From positions 378,963,887 to 379,027,886 of the forward strand of contig OZ005649.1 in the NCBI GenBank assembly GCA_963930645.1: a DNA stretch of 64,000 nt, in the 5' to 3' direction. This document shows, piece by piece, positions 1-11,819 of the stretch. The notes beneath the pieces were generated by a model. It searched no databases, had not been told where the DNA came from, and worked only from the letters and a program-made list of their open reading frames with translations. This DNA comes from Salticus scenicus. Its lineage: Eukaryota; Arthropoda; Arachnida; Araneae; Salticidae. The translations under genes and the position numbers were made by a program. The stretch's first letter is position 1. The number at the start of each line of letters is the position of its first letter.

Positions 1-1103
1 AAAAGGGATTAATATAACGAAACAATTACGGACTATTATATTATTATATATCAACCTAACAAATAATAAAGTAAGAAAATGTTTTACATTCTACGACAGC
101 TGCATATATTTATGTTATGTTTATATACAAGTGTATTAATACATGCAAAATAGGATATTATTTAATAATTATATGGTAAATGATATATCACAGATTTTTT
201 TTTTTTTTTTTTTTTTTATGGGCTAATATAAATTTTAGTTATATAACATCTCTTACTCCAACGTAGAATCGATAATTAACAAAAATGAAAACATAAAATT
301 AAATTACAAAATACAAACACTAGTAACTTTTGAAAAATATTATTAGACAGTTAATTTTTTTTTTTTAATTTTAATGCACAAAGTTATTTCTTTAAGGCCA
401 AAATGAGAGCAGTGGAGTATGCGCAAGAATTTTTGAGTCAATTCGAAACGGTTACATTCCTTTTATTAGATATTGGACAATACGAACCGTCGATAAAACA
501 ACAACTCCACATGAAATGAAATAAAGAAAGTTTATGTGTAGGTGTTTAACATTGAAATAAAGCAACACAGGGGGCAATCGGCGTCGGTTTCTCAATTTTT
601 AGGAAGACTATTTTTTAAAAAAAACCTCTTTGGGAACATTTTTAGAATGACTGTGTCATCGCAATTTAGACCATCTGTGGGGAAGAATCGGGAAAACGAA
701 TAAAAGTTGAAGCTGAGACTGACTAGAACTAAGCGATAAACTATTGATGGCGGTCTGAGATTAGTTACTATGCGTGGTTCAGAGTTGTGCCATCACAATT
801 TTGTTACTCAACGGACGAAATAAAAAAATAAATGGGTAAGATTTTTTTTTCCACGTTTTACAAATTGTTACATCTACAATGTTTTTTGAATTTTTAGATA
901 AAACGTGTTTCATACATTCTAATGATGATCTCGTTCTTTCAGTACGTCGTTTTTAAGCGGTCGAAAAATATAAAAAAAAAATGTCTCCCCTTAGTTTCAT
1001 AGAATAAAAATCTATATATATTGTTTCTGACTTGTGCATCGCGCGCAATTTTCTTTAAATATTATGGAAAATGGAAGGAGAGGATAAATTAGAATAACAT
1101 ATA
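1..1103. other. AT-rich flank without recognisable gene
   Basis: Low-complexity AT-rich DNA with T- and A-runs (around 190-217 and 355-366). Neither strand carries an open frame that resembles a known family. A slightly more GC-rich patch at 400-830 may be an old transposon remnant, but I could not assign it. Confidence 0.6.
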
Positions 1104-1108
1104 TTAGT

Positions 1109-1745
1109 TGTTGCAAACATCTAATCTCAGAACAATTTTTATTAACTTTTGTTTTCATGTTCCGAAACTTTTTATTTCCGCCAATTGATTGTTTATTTTT
1201 TGCACCTGCTTCATCACGTGACGATATGTCGCGTCACTCTACTACTACTGTTTCTTTTCCTTTTCTTTTGTAATCATGTTAACATTTCTTGTATGCAACA
1301 GACGTTCCATTTTTTAATTCTACTTAATCGTATTTTATGTCTAAGATAAATAAATTTAAAAAGTAAACATCTAGGCATTCTTCAATTACGCAGTCAATAT
1401 CTGAATTATTGTGAATAGTAATTAATCTACATATTGTGTAAGATTATAAATATTAATCTGCATTTTAATACAGAAAAACAAATAGTTTTGTTTTAAAACA
1501 GAAGTTCGTCTAAAAACTAACATATACATAATTCATCGAATTCTTCAAGTAACAATTCTGTTTTTCTGCTGATGATAAAAGTTACGAGATTCTTCATCAA
1601 TAAATCTCAAGTGATGGAGTACCTGTGCTAACCCAGGTAAGACAAACTTTTAATTATTTGACTGTTAACTATTAAATAAAGAATTATTGTTATAAACATA
1701 TATTTCACAATAAGTAATCCGAACTCATGCCTAATAATTTTGGCA
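1109..1745 (+). repeat. 5' LTR of the copia element
   Basis: 637 bp, aligned by eye to 5936-6582. It begins TGTTGC and ends GGCA. An AATAAA-like motif lies near 1673. It lacks a 10-bp stretch present in the 3' LTR (around 6546-6555). TTAGT immediately precedes it. Confidence 0.9.
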
Positions 1746-2076
1746 GATTATGACTCTGATTTTTTGAATTGAAATTTTAGATTTATTCTTGACAAAAGAT
1801 TTTTTTTTAATTGCATATTTGAAGAAATTGCTACATTTAAAATAATAATAATAATAAAAAAAATGTAAGCGAAAGTAAATTTTTTTTGTTTCTTCAAAAC
1901 GGAAGTGAAAAACAAAACAAGTGAAAATTAATATAAGAATGTTTAAAATAAACGTATCAATGTTTAAAAATAAAATTTCAGTTATTATATTCTAAAAAAA
2001 AAAAAATTAAATATTAATATGAGTATTACCAAGGACAAAACTTAATTCACAGAATTATGATGTATGGAAGTTTAAA

Positions 2077-3132
2077 TTGGAGATGTTTCTCCAAAAAGAA
2101 GATTTATATTCAGTGGTTATAAACGATGCTTCCAATCCGATTACTGACACATGGAATTCCAAAAACAGAAAGGCTCGCACCATAATAAACCTCTTAATAG
2201 AGGATAATCAAATAATTCCTGCCAAAAATCTTCAGATCGCTAAAGAATGCTGGAACGCATTAAAAGCTGTACATGAACGCTCCACCCTCAGCAGTAAACT
2301 ATTTTTATTAAGAAATATTTACTCTACGAAATTAACTGAGGGTGGAGACATGATTCAACACTTGACACACATTTATCAGTTAAGAGATAAACTAGTGTCA
2401 ATCGGGGAAGAAATTAACGACAGGCACCCTTCAGCACTAATGCTTTGTTCCTTGCCTCCAAGTTATGAAGTTCTCATCACCGCTTTAGAATCTCGAGATG
2501 AAAAAGATTTAACACCAGAGTTTATACGCTCAAAATTAATTGATGATTTTTCCAAAAGAAAAGAAAACAAATCTGAAAATAATTCAGTATTAAAGGTTAA
2601 ATTTAAACCAAAACAAGAAAATTCAGAGTTGTAAATTCGATATTGTAAAAAGAAATCGCACACAATTGAAGAATGCTGGCATCTTAAAAATAAAGAAAAG
2701 AATCAGAAACAAACAAAAACCAGCAATGCCAGATCAACTTTCAAATCTGGTATGTACTCTCAAGACAGACATAACACGGATAGGGCTCTTATTACTGAGA
2801 GTGAAAATAAAAAACCCAATGACAAAATATTCACTCCATTTATCGGTGAGAAGTCTAACAATTGGCATATAGACTCGGGTTGTACAACACATGTTTGCAA
2901 TGATAAGAGTAAATTTCAGGAATTTAATTATAATAATTCACGCGTAACAATCGCGAATGGACAGGAGATAGAATCCCTCTGTCATGGGTCTGTGAAATTA
3001 AACACCATAAATTCCAATAACACACATAATACTATACTAATCCAATACATACATATATCAAAAAACGTTTTATATCTACCAGAAATAGAGACAAACCTCA
3101 TATCTGTAGGGCTACTGAAAATGGTTGTGTAG
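2077..3132 (+). pseudogene. copia gag and protease region, interrupted
   Basis: One frame runs from about 2025 to 3132 with a single in-frame TAA at 2632-2634. The first part is a UBN2-type copia gag: the start of the domain, with its conserved tyrosine-aspartate-valine-tryptophan core, lies just upstream of the M at 2077, so the true start was upstream and is lost to a frameshift near 2025. After the TAA comes a CX2CX4HX4C nucleocapsid knuckle (about 2644-2685), then a retropepsin with the motif WHIDSGCTTHVC (about 2863-2898; Asp-Ser-Gly active site). Gag would form the particle and the protease would process the polyprotein. The frame ends at 3132 because of a frameshift near 3115, beyond which homology continues in another frame. 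Confidence 0.88.
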
Positions 3133-5912
3133 CAATATTTGAAAACAAATCATGCAAAATAATGCATGAAGGAGAAACATGCATTGAAGGTTATATTAAT
3201 AACAATTTATACGAATGCAAATTTAACTATGATACAACACACACTATAAACATGGTAAAAACGTGTGAAAATAAAAATTGTATTGATAAATGGCACATTA
3301 AATTAGGCCATAGAAACATTAGTCATATAAAGGATTTAGTTAACAAGGGCATGGCTGTGGGTATTAAATTAAATGATTGCAAACACAATAATGAATGTAA
3401 AACATGCATAATGTCAAAATGAACTGATTCACCTTACCACAAAGCTGCAGAATTTAGAGCCTTCGTACCACTCGAACTAGTCCACACAGACTTATGTGGC
3501 CCTATGAAAACCCCCACTGTAGGTGGAAAATATTACTTTCTTACATTTATCGATGATGTTAGTCGTTATACTATTATATATTTGCTAAGAAATAAGTTTG
3601 AGGTATTTTCTAAGTTAAAGGAATATGTGGCTATGACCGCAAACAAATTTGGCTGAAAAGTGCAAGCAATTCGCTCCGATAACGGGGGTGAATACATTGG
3701 TATGGAAGTAAATGAATTTTTGAATAAAGAAGGAATTGAGCACCAGTTTACCGTTCATTACTCTAGTGCTCAAAACGGCGTGGCAGAACGTAAAAATCGT
3801 ACGCTGACCGAAATGGCGCGCTGTCTGCTTAAAGACAGTAATTTACCAAATTCCTTTTGGGGGAAAGCCGTAAATACTGCGAATTACATACAAAGCAGGC
3901 TCTCAACCTCCTCATGCGACTCAACTCCTTACGAAAAATGGACCGGCCGTAAACCAGATTTATCAAATATAAAAACATTCGGATGTCGCGCATACGCATA
4001 TGTACATAAGATACATAGGGGAAAACTGGATAGCACCGCTCAAGAAGGAATTTTTGTGCGATATGATAATCGTAGCAAAGGCTACAGAATTTGCACAAAT
4101 AATAAAAATGTAATTATAAGCAGAACTGTAAAATTCTTGGAAGATGAGAATACAGTACCCCACAATAGTGAGACATCACAAATAAATAATGAAAATTCAA
4201 ATGATGAAATTCCGGTGTCCAGATTACAAATATTAGATTCCGATATAGATATAACGGGTGATAACGATAGTCCCGATGACACGCAAACTCTGCCACGGCG
4301 ATCATAACGATTAAATAAAGGGGTTCCGCCCGACAGATTTGCATTTGCAGTAAACGACAAAAGAATTGATGAGCCTAAGTGTTTTGACAATATACTAAAA
4401 ATTTGAAACCCAGCAGAAAAGGAAAATTGGCTGAACGCCACACTCGACGAAATGAATTCACTCAGACAAAACAATACTTGGGAACTTGTTGACGCTCAAC
4501 CAGAGACCAAAGTAGTAGGGTGTAAGTGGGCGTTCAAGACCAAATACAATAGCCAAGGACTAGTCGAGGAATATAAAGCCAGGCTAGTTGCCAAGGGTTT
4601 TTCTCAAAAATACGGGGTGGACTATGACGAAACTTTTGCACCAGTTGCATCGCATACCACTCTAAAAAGTTTCTTGACCATGTCGCTGTATAAAAATTTG
4701 AATCTAAGGCATGTAGATATCAAAACTGCTTTCCTACATGGAAATTTGCAAGAAGATGTATACATGCAACAACCCGAGGGTTATGTTGTCTAAGTCGAAG
4801 AAAATAAAATATGTAAGTTAAAGAAAGCGATATATGGCTTGAAACAAGCCGCTAGAGCGTGGAATTTGAAAATAAATGAATCATTGTGTAAATTAGGATT
4901 TAAACAAAGTCAGCATGACAAACGTTTATATATCCGTAATAAAGATAACACAGAAACTTACATTCTTGTCTACGTCGAGGACCTACTTATAGCTGGTAAA
5001 AATCACAATATTGACATACTAATTAATCAACTTAGGGAAGAATATCCATTAACCGACCTTGGGGAAGCCAAATATTACCTCGGCATAAATATAGAAAGAC
5101 CTTGTAAAGGGGTAATTACGCTTGATCAAAGTAACAAAATACAAGACATTGTAACAAAATTCGGGCTAGATAACGCACGACCCTCTTACACACCAATGGA
5201 ACCAGGGTATATAAAATTAACTGATAACGATAATCTCTTACCAAACAATACAATGTACAGACAGGCTATAGGCGTGTTACTTTACATTTCTACAGTATCG
5301 CGACCTGATATAAGTGTTGCCGTTGGCATCTTAAGCCGTAGAAATGAAAATCCCAGAGCGAAAGACTGGGAGGCAGTTAAAAGGGTAATTAATATTTGAA
5401 AAATACTAAAGATATTAAATTAAGATTTTGTAACTCTGGTGAACCTGTCCTAAAAGCATATTCGGATTCTGATTGGGCAAACAATCCAAGTGATCGAAAA
5501 TCCATCTCTGGAAATTTATTTTTTGTTAGGCAAGAATCCAATTTTTTGGACTTCGAAAAAACAGTCCTGTGTGTCCATGTCTCCAGCAGAGGCTGAGTAC
5601 GTCGCAGCTGCGAGTGCTGCACTTGAAATACAATGGGTGAAGAAACTGTTAGATGATGTGAACTTTCCGCAAGAACATCCTATTGTGTTATATCAAGACA
5701 ACCAGTCTACGATAAAGATTGCTGTAAGTGATACATTTCTTTCGAAGACAAAGCATTTACAGTTACGATATCACCTTCTGAGAGATTTAGTGCAGGAAGG
5801 CTTTATCAAGCTTGACTATAAACCTACCAAAGAAATGACTGCCGACACCCTCGCAAAAGCTCTGCCAAAAACTGATTTTAATAAACATAGAAATGTATTA
5901 ATGAACAATTGA
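3133..5912 (+). pseudogene. copia integrase, reverse transcriptase and RNase H, multiply broken
   Basis: From about 3133 one frame carries the rest of pol. It holds an integrase zinc finger (HIKLGH, then a CKTC pair, 3290-3415), the DDE core (HTDLCG near 3485; RSDNGGEY near 3670-3694; acidic residue in GVAERKNR near 3780), the C-terminal integrase tail, RT (4410-5390) and RNase H with DSDWA (5467) and SPAEAEY (5582). In-frame stops lie at 3420, 3654, 4305, 4404, 4791 and 5397, with frameshifts near 5397 and 5525. The RT catalytic box reads YVEDLL (near 4970) instead of the usual YVDD, so one metal-binding aspartate is lost. It would have copied and integrated element cDNA; it is now inactive. 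Confidence 0.9.
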
Positions 5913-5935
5913 AAATTTCTGAGCTCAAGAGGGGG

Positions 5936-6582
5936 TGTTACAAACAACTAATCTCTGAACAATTTTTATTAACTTTTGTTTTCATGTTCCGAAACTTTTT
6001 ATTACCGCCAACTGATTGTTTTTTTTTCACCTGCCTCATCACGTGACGATATGTCGCGTCACTCTACTACTACTGTTTCTTTTCCTTTTCTTTTGTAATC
6101 ATGTAACATTTCTTGTATGTAACAGACGTTCCATTTTTTAATTCTACTTAATCGCATTTTATGTCTAAGATAAATAAATTTAAAAAGTAAACATCTAGGC
6201 ATTCTTCAATTACGCAGTCAATATCTGAATTATTATGAATAGTAATTAATCTACATATTGTGTAAGATTATAAATATTAATCTACATTTTATTACAGAAA
6301 AACAAGTAGTTTTGTTTTAAAACAGAAGTTCGTCTAAAAACTAACATATATATACAATTCATCGAATTCTTCAAGTAACAATTCTGTTTTTTTGCTGATG
6401 ATAAAAGTTACGAGATTCTTCATCAATAAATCTCAAGTGATGGAGTACCTGTGCTAACCCAGGTAAGACAAACTTTTTAATTATTTGACTGTTAACTATT
6501 AAATAAAGAATTATTGTTATAAAAATATATTTCACAATAACTAATTGAGGAAGATCCGAACTCATGACTAATAATTTTATCA
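5936..6582 (+). repeat. 3' LTR of the copia element
   Basis: 647 bp, the partner of 1109-1745. It begins TGTTAC directly after a G-rich polypurine tract and ends ATCA. TTAGT follows at 6583-6587, matching the duplication on the left side. Confidence 0.9.
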
Positions 6583-6587
6583 TTAGT

Positions 6588-8292
6588 TTCATGGCATTTA
6601 AAAAATATTTACAGAATATAGAGTGAAGGAGGCAGACATACGAACATATTAATGATTTTTACATATGTTGAGCAGTATTAAAAACTAACAAATCACAATG
6701 CAAGTTTGGAAAATATCATAGAGAAGTTCAAAAGACAAGATTCGGAATAAAATAAAGGTTCACTGCGTACCTTTATAAATGTATGTTTCATGCCATTGTT
6801 TAAGAAATCTATATGGGTGTATATTAAATAACATCATGTCTGTCAGATTTATGTATTGAAAAGGTTTCTTTAAAAATCTTACTTCTATATATTGGAATGA
6901 GTCTTTTGCAACCAATCAAATATATAGAATTGGCAAATTGAAAGAAGATTGACGGAATTGTGTTTATCATAAGAATTATTAATGTAATTATTCGTTTTGT
7001 ATTTTAACTTGTTTTACATTATCGATGTGCTACGAAATTTTTATATTATTCTTAAATCTCAAACAATTTGAAAATTCTTTTAAAAAGTTTTAATTTATGT
7101 TGAATATCGGGAACAATTGTTTATTATTATTGTTATTATTATTATTATTATTTTACATTTTATACTTAGTCGAACACAAGAAGCAATTTTTGATAAAATG
7201 AAAAGCTAGCGGAGCCGACTCATTAAACATGAATTTGCCTCTCTTACCTTTATCAGGAAATATATTCATATATATTGATGATATCTCAAACAATAAGCAA
7301 ATAGGGTAAGTGCAACAGTGATTGACACTTTTAGAGCAATCTCTGATGATTTAATGTTCTAGTGAAGAGAAAATATTTTTAGAAATCATAAGTTAGTACA
7401 TATAGCATGAAAGACATCCCGAACCACATACATGTTAAAAAATATATATTTGATAACATTTTTTTTACGAATTTTTATTTGACACAGCTTTGAATGTTCC
7501 AGTAATTGACACGGCCAGGTTTTCATTTTATCAATAATTGGCACCCTATGTTACAGTGTTTGACACTGCTAGTTATTCATATTACCAGTTATTAGCACCC
7601 TATGCTCCAGTGTTTGGCATAAAATGTTAAAATTCTTATATGTAAAATATATGATTTTATTATTTTTCTTATTTATTAATTATTTCGGGATAGATGTCAA
7701 ATACTGGAGCATGCTAATCACTGAAGCACCCACTCTATCATCAATTTAATTTAAAAAATGTATCCAGTACTTTGGAGTAAAGTTTTTGGTTCAAAGTACC
7801 ATAATGGATTTGTTAGTCTGAGACTCAAATCAATCTATTAAAAAGTTTTGAAGCCTGTATAAATTAGTTACACATATGGAACGGCTATATGGGTTATATG
7901 ACACACTCTTTTGACTGTCCATTTAAGGTAGGCAAAAACCTAACTATCGGAAACACATACATGCAAAAAGTAATCTTTTAAATTAATGAAAAATATCTTA
8001 CTAATTTACTTTCTAATTATTATTAAAAAGAAATTCTAAATTTTAATCCATATCTAATATAAATAGCAATTCTGTTTATGAAATTTTTGAAAAATCTTAA
8101 AATATTATAAAGTATTAACAACTGTCTCAGTTTTAATTAATTTTTTTTTTTATAAATTAGTTTATATATTACAACCAGGGATGAAAGTTAGAACCAGTAT
8201 TGTTACCACTATTCTTGTAGCAGAAATTATTATCGGACACTAAACAGGAAAGATATAATGATAAAGAACTGTAGTAGCTGTTAGGTTGAGAC
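6588..8292. other. AT-rich spacer with a short degenerate repeat patch
   Basis: No coding sequence recognised. 7490-7740 repeats variants of the phrase GGCACCCTATG..CCAGTGTTTGACAC, with two direct copies about 55 bp apart (7530-7572 and 7585-7625) and an inverted version near 7697-7712. The rest is AT-rich with ATT microsatellites near 7122-7152. Confidence 0.5.
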
Positions 8293-9031
8293 TGTAGAAG
8301 GTCACCACAGTTTGTTTGAAATTAAGCTGGATCCAGCAAAGTATTCATTTGGGACGGTTAAATCGCTTCGACGCCAGTGACTCGGCGAAATTTTAGGTCA
8401 GTTTAGTTTTGTGTCGACATGGTGCTGCAATGAAGGAATTAAGTTGTGAGGTGTAGATGAATGGGAAGCGATTTTGAAAGTTTGGTTGAAATGAAGTGGG
8501 TGGAAAGTAGTTTAAGATGGAGATAGTTTTCGTAAAAGGTGTGGTGTAGTGGAGTCTTGTCCGACGTAAGTCTACGACAATATCTAAAGCTTAGAGTCTA
8601 GATAAAGTTATATTTCAGTAGTTTAGATTAAGTAGTTCTTAAGTTAAGCAGTTTGATGAGTGGTGTTGTGTATCAGTGTGAGTATTCGTGAGTGGAAAAC
8701 TGATTCGGCCGGGAATCCGGGACTCTGTTGGAAAGTCACGGTATCTACATAAAGGAGTGCAACCGTCTAACTTCTACTATTCTGGGGTGCGATATTTTCA
8801 AATTATCTAAATTAGGCATTGTACATTTATTTGATAAAGAATTTAAATACGCTGACTGAGCTACCAAAATTCCAGATTGTCCTCCCATTAATCTGGTTGA
8901 ATAAACTCTTGGTTTTATTTTAATATATCTGAGTCTCTGTGCTAATTTCATATTTAATACTTAAGTAGTTAAGTTAACTAAGTTAATCATTGAGGTCATT
9001 AAGTTGGGTCAGCGTCAAAACAAACCTCACA
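8293..9031 (+). repeat. Diverged solo LTR related to the LTRs at 54009-57438
   Basis: The reverse complement of 54009-54845 aligns by eye along most of this stretch. Shared blocks include GGAGTCTTGTCCGACGT (8550), TAAAGTTATATTTCAG (8605), CTTCTACTATTCTGGGGT (8770) and CTGAGTCTCTGTGCTAATTT (8930). It begins TGTAGAAGG and ends CCTCACA, like the other copies. No internal region or partner LTR lies nearby, so it is a solo LTR left by LTR-LTR recombination. I see no clear target duplication. The orientation is opposite to the 54-57 kb element. Confidence 0.7.
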
Positions 9032-10053
9032 TAGCAGGAAAATTTCTCACTCCTGTAACTTACATTTTCCTCCCATAAGTAAATAAACTTTTAATGTACT
9101 AAAAAATTTCCTGATCCTCTGAAAAAAAAAAAAAAAAAAAGAAAGAAAGAAAATAATAATTAAAAGTAACAAGAAACGTTAATGTCAATTAACAGTTTAA
9201 CTAGTTAAATCTCGGAGGTGTAACATAAAAGTAATCCTATAAAATCACCTTCTTAAACTCTTTATTTTTTTTACCACATAAAAGGCAGGCGTCTAAAAAT
9301 CAATAACTTAATAAAATCTTTCGGCGTTATTTTTTTAATGTCTTTATTTTTGCTTTTCCTAAAAGTTCTTAATTAATTAATGGACTAAAGAAGTTTAAAT
9401 CAGTCTTTGCATTTTCTGAACTACCTATTTTATCTTTAATGGCATGTTTATGAAAACAGAAGCAATTTTTCTTATTATACGTTCGTGAAAAGTATTTTTA
9501 ATCATATGTGTTAAATACTTATTTCTGTCTTAAAGAGGAGAATATCAATTAATAAATGAAATTTTTGGTTATTATTATTATTATTTAGCTTATGAAGAAA
9601 AATGTATATTATTGTTTTTTTCTAAAGTCTATTAAATTTTATCTTTTCGATGCTTTAGCAACTTTCTTTCATTGTATAATTCTTAAATTAAAACTCTATA
9701 AGAATTAATAATTATGCACTGTATGCATATACGAATCCATATGTTGATAACTTGAGTAACACTTATTTTATCAATTACTACTATATTGCTATTAAAGCGC
9801 AGATTTTGATAATAAATATTAAAAATATTTTGTCAAAATACAGAGCATACAAACCCAGTGAAATCTACAACTTTAATCGGTGTTATTTTTTTTTTATCTT
9901 TCTTTATCCTTAAACCACATTTTTTGCTTGTATTTATATTATTATGTGAAATAGTAGCATTGATTATTAAACAAGAAATTTTAATTTAATAAATGGCAAA
10001 ATCTTTACTCCAGGCTCCATTTTAGTTACTTTCACGGGAGGCCCCCGGCACCT
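9032..10053. other. AT-rich spacer
   Basis: No frame or motif of a known family. A-run at 9121-9140 and ATT repeats near 9570-9586. Confidence 0.5.
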
Positions 10054-10570
10054 TCAGAGTGCAACTTTAGCGGAAGTGCTTCTGGCAGTAAGTGATTTAT
10101 CCTCTTGTTTCCCAGTGTCAGTTGGCCGATTCCTCAATAGGTGGCTCCAAACTCGATCGACGTCAGCACAGGACTCGTTGCCATTGCAAGAATTTAAGTT
10201 ACTAAGTATTTCAACAGTTTTGCGGTAGCACGCGTAGGTTGGATTTTCGTAATCTGCGATCTTTGTAACTTTATCGAAGTGGATATCAATGTCCTCGTTT
10301 TCCGCGGTTTTAGCAAGTGCGGTAGTACTCCTGTTAAATTTAACTTTATATCTGAAACGTGTTCTTTGACACGGTTTTTGATCCTTCTCATAGTAACTCC
10401 GATGTGGCACCCGTTATTGTTTCCCTGCCGGGAGAATGGAATGTTGTAAACCAGCGGTTTCAAGTGGGTCACTAGGATCTTTATCATTACGAATGAGCTG
10501 ATAAATATTACGATTAGGTTTGATCGGTATTTTTATATTGTACTTAGCGGCTTCGTTTTTAATTTTTTAT
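10054..10570 (-). pseudogene. Penelope-like element remnant (GIY-YIG endonuclease C-terminus)
   Basis: Two overlapping minus-strand frames (10487-10194 and 10410-10054) together read as the C-terminal part of a Penelope-like retroelement. There is a VYNIPF segment, then a degenerate GIY-YIG block reading CHIGVTMRRIKNRVKEH, then an ALAKTAENEDIDIHFDKV block and the tail with EILSNLNSCN and SRVW-like residues. In intact members this domain nicks the target for primed reverse transcription. Here the first half and second half are in different frames (shift near 10300-10400), the YIG tyrosine is replaced by histidine, and no RT domain is visible upstream, so this is a 5'-truncated dead copy. Confidence 0.65.
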
Positions 10571-10613
10571 GAAACTCCGCGATCGAACGGAATGCTGTAG
10601 CTAAATTTAAGGG

Positions 10614-10645
<32 letters not shown>

Positions 10646-11819
10646 TTTGCTAATAGTTTCTAGGCTTTCTATTTTCTAAAATGTTTAAAGAAATGTAATA
10701 ATTTTATTATTTAAAAAATATATTTTAACCTTTTTTTTGTGAGTGGACAAAAGTTCAATTATTTTAATTTGCACATGCAGGACTGTTGCAAAACTAATAA
10801 TTACACTGTTCGGCATGAAAATTGCTTTTGACACCATTTCAGCATATTCTTATGAAACATGACCTCCTGAATCCGAATATGACTCCAATTTTGCCAAATT
10901 TTTAATAATTTTTTTTACAAAACTCCAATGGATAAGTAATATAGGAAATCTTTTTTGTGGCCTCTGTGACGGTCAGTAACTCCACATTTCACTTGAACAT
11001 AGAACTACATTAGTACTTTATCAATGTGTATGAAATTTTTAAAATGATAATGACGTCAATTTTTGTGAGACGCATAATTTATTTTTTTACAATTTTTTAA
11101 TGTTCAAATTTAATTAAATGTATTTATTTTTATGTCGAAAGAAAATGAACTTGTATTTTTTATTTTATTTTATTATTTTTTTTTTTGGCAACAATTAAAT
11201 TATAGCTAATATTTATTTTCATATTTTAATGAATTAAAAGAAAACTTTGCAATGTAATATCTTTAAATCTAATAACTTGATGCAAATAGTGTACTCACAA
11301 AAAATGAACAGATTTTAGAGCTCTTTTAAAAAAGTATAACATCTATGCAGTACCTTTAAGTTAAGTTCGTCAGTTTTTACTAAAATAAATGACCGACTCC
11401 ATTACGGAAGTAGTTAAATATAGACCAATTAAAAATAGGAGTGGTCCACCCGGTTGTGTTCCCCCGGCAAACTATTTACTTTATTTATATAGATAGAGTC
11501 TAAATATATTTAATATGAAAACTTTACATATTTCACGAAATACTACTAATTCTAGTGATAACAGATTTGGTTCGACCTTCATGGTTTGTAGATAAATTTT
11601 ATTTTGTTGAAATTCTGCTACTAGATTTAACATTTAGAAAAAGATATGCGCAAAGAAATATACAAGAAAAAAAAATGGCTAACTTTAATAAATTTTAGAT
11701 ATTTTCGTGTTCGATTCAATATTTTTCGAGAGCAATTAGTCACATATATTGAAAAAAAAAAAAAAAAAAAAAGCAAGTCCTTCCGGCTTATTCGGAAGGG
11801 TAGGTTGATTTCATTTTCC
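10571..11819. other. AT-rich spacer
   Basis: T-run at 10620-10648 and A-run at 11753-11772. No coding sequence or clear repeat architecture recognised. Confidence 0.5.

Larger units (their letters stand above)
1109..6582 (+). mobile_element. Ty1/copia LTR retrotransposon, complete in structure, coding-dead
   Basis: Two LTRs (1109-1745 and 5936-6582) start TGTT and end in CA. They are flanked by the same 5-bp duplication, TTAGT, at 1104-1108 and 6583-6587, so both ends are fixed. The body carries gag with a CCHC knuckle, an aspartic protease, integrase, reverse transcriptase and RNase H in that order, which is the copia (Pseudoviridae-type) order. A purine-rich tract (5924-5935) abuts the 3' LTR. 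I could not assign the primer-binding site after 1745. About seven in-frame stops and at least three frameshifts break the polyprotein. The LTRs differ at roughly 20 positions by eye, so the insertion is moderately old. Confidence 0.93.
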
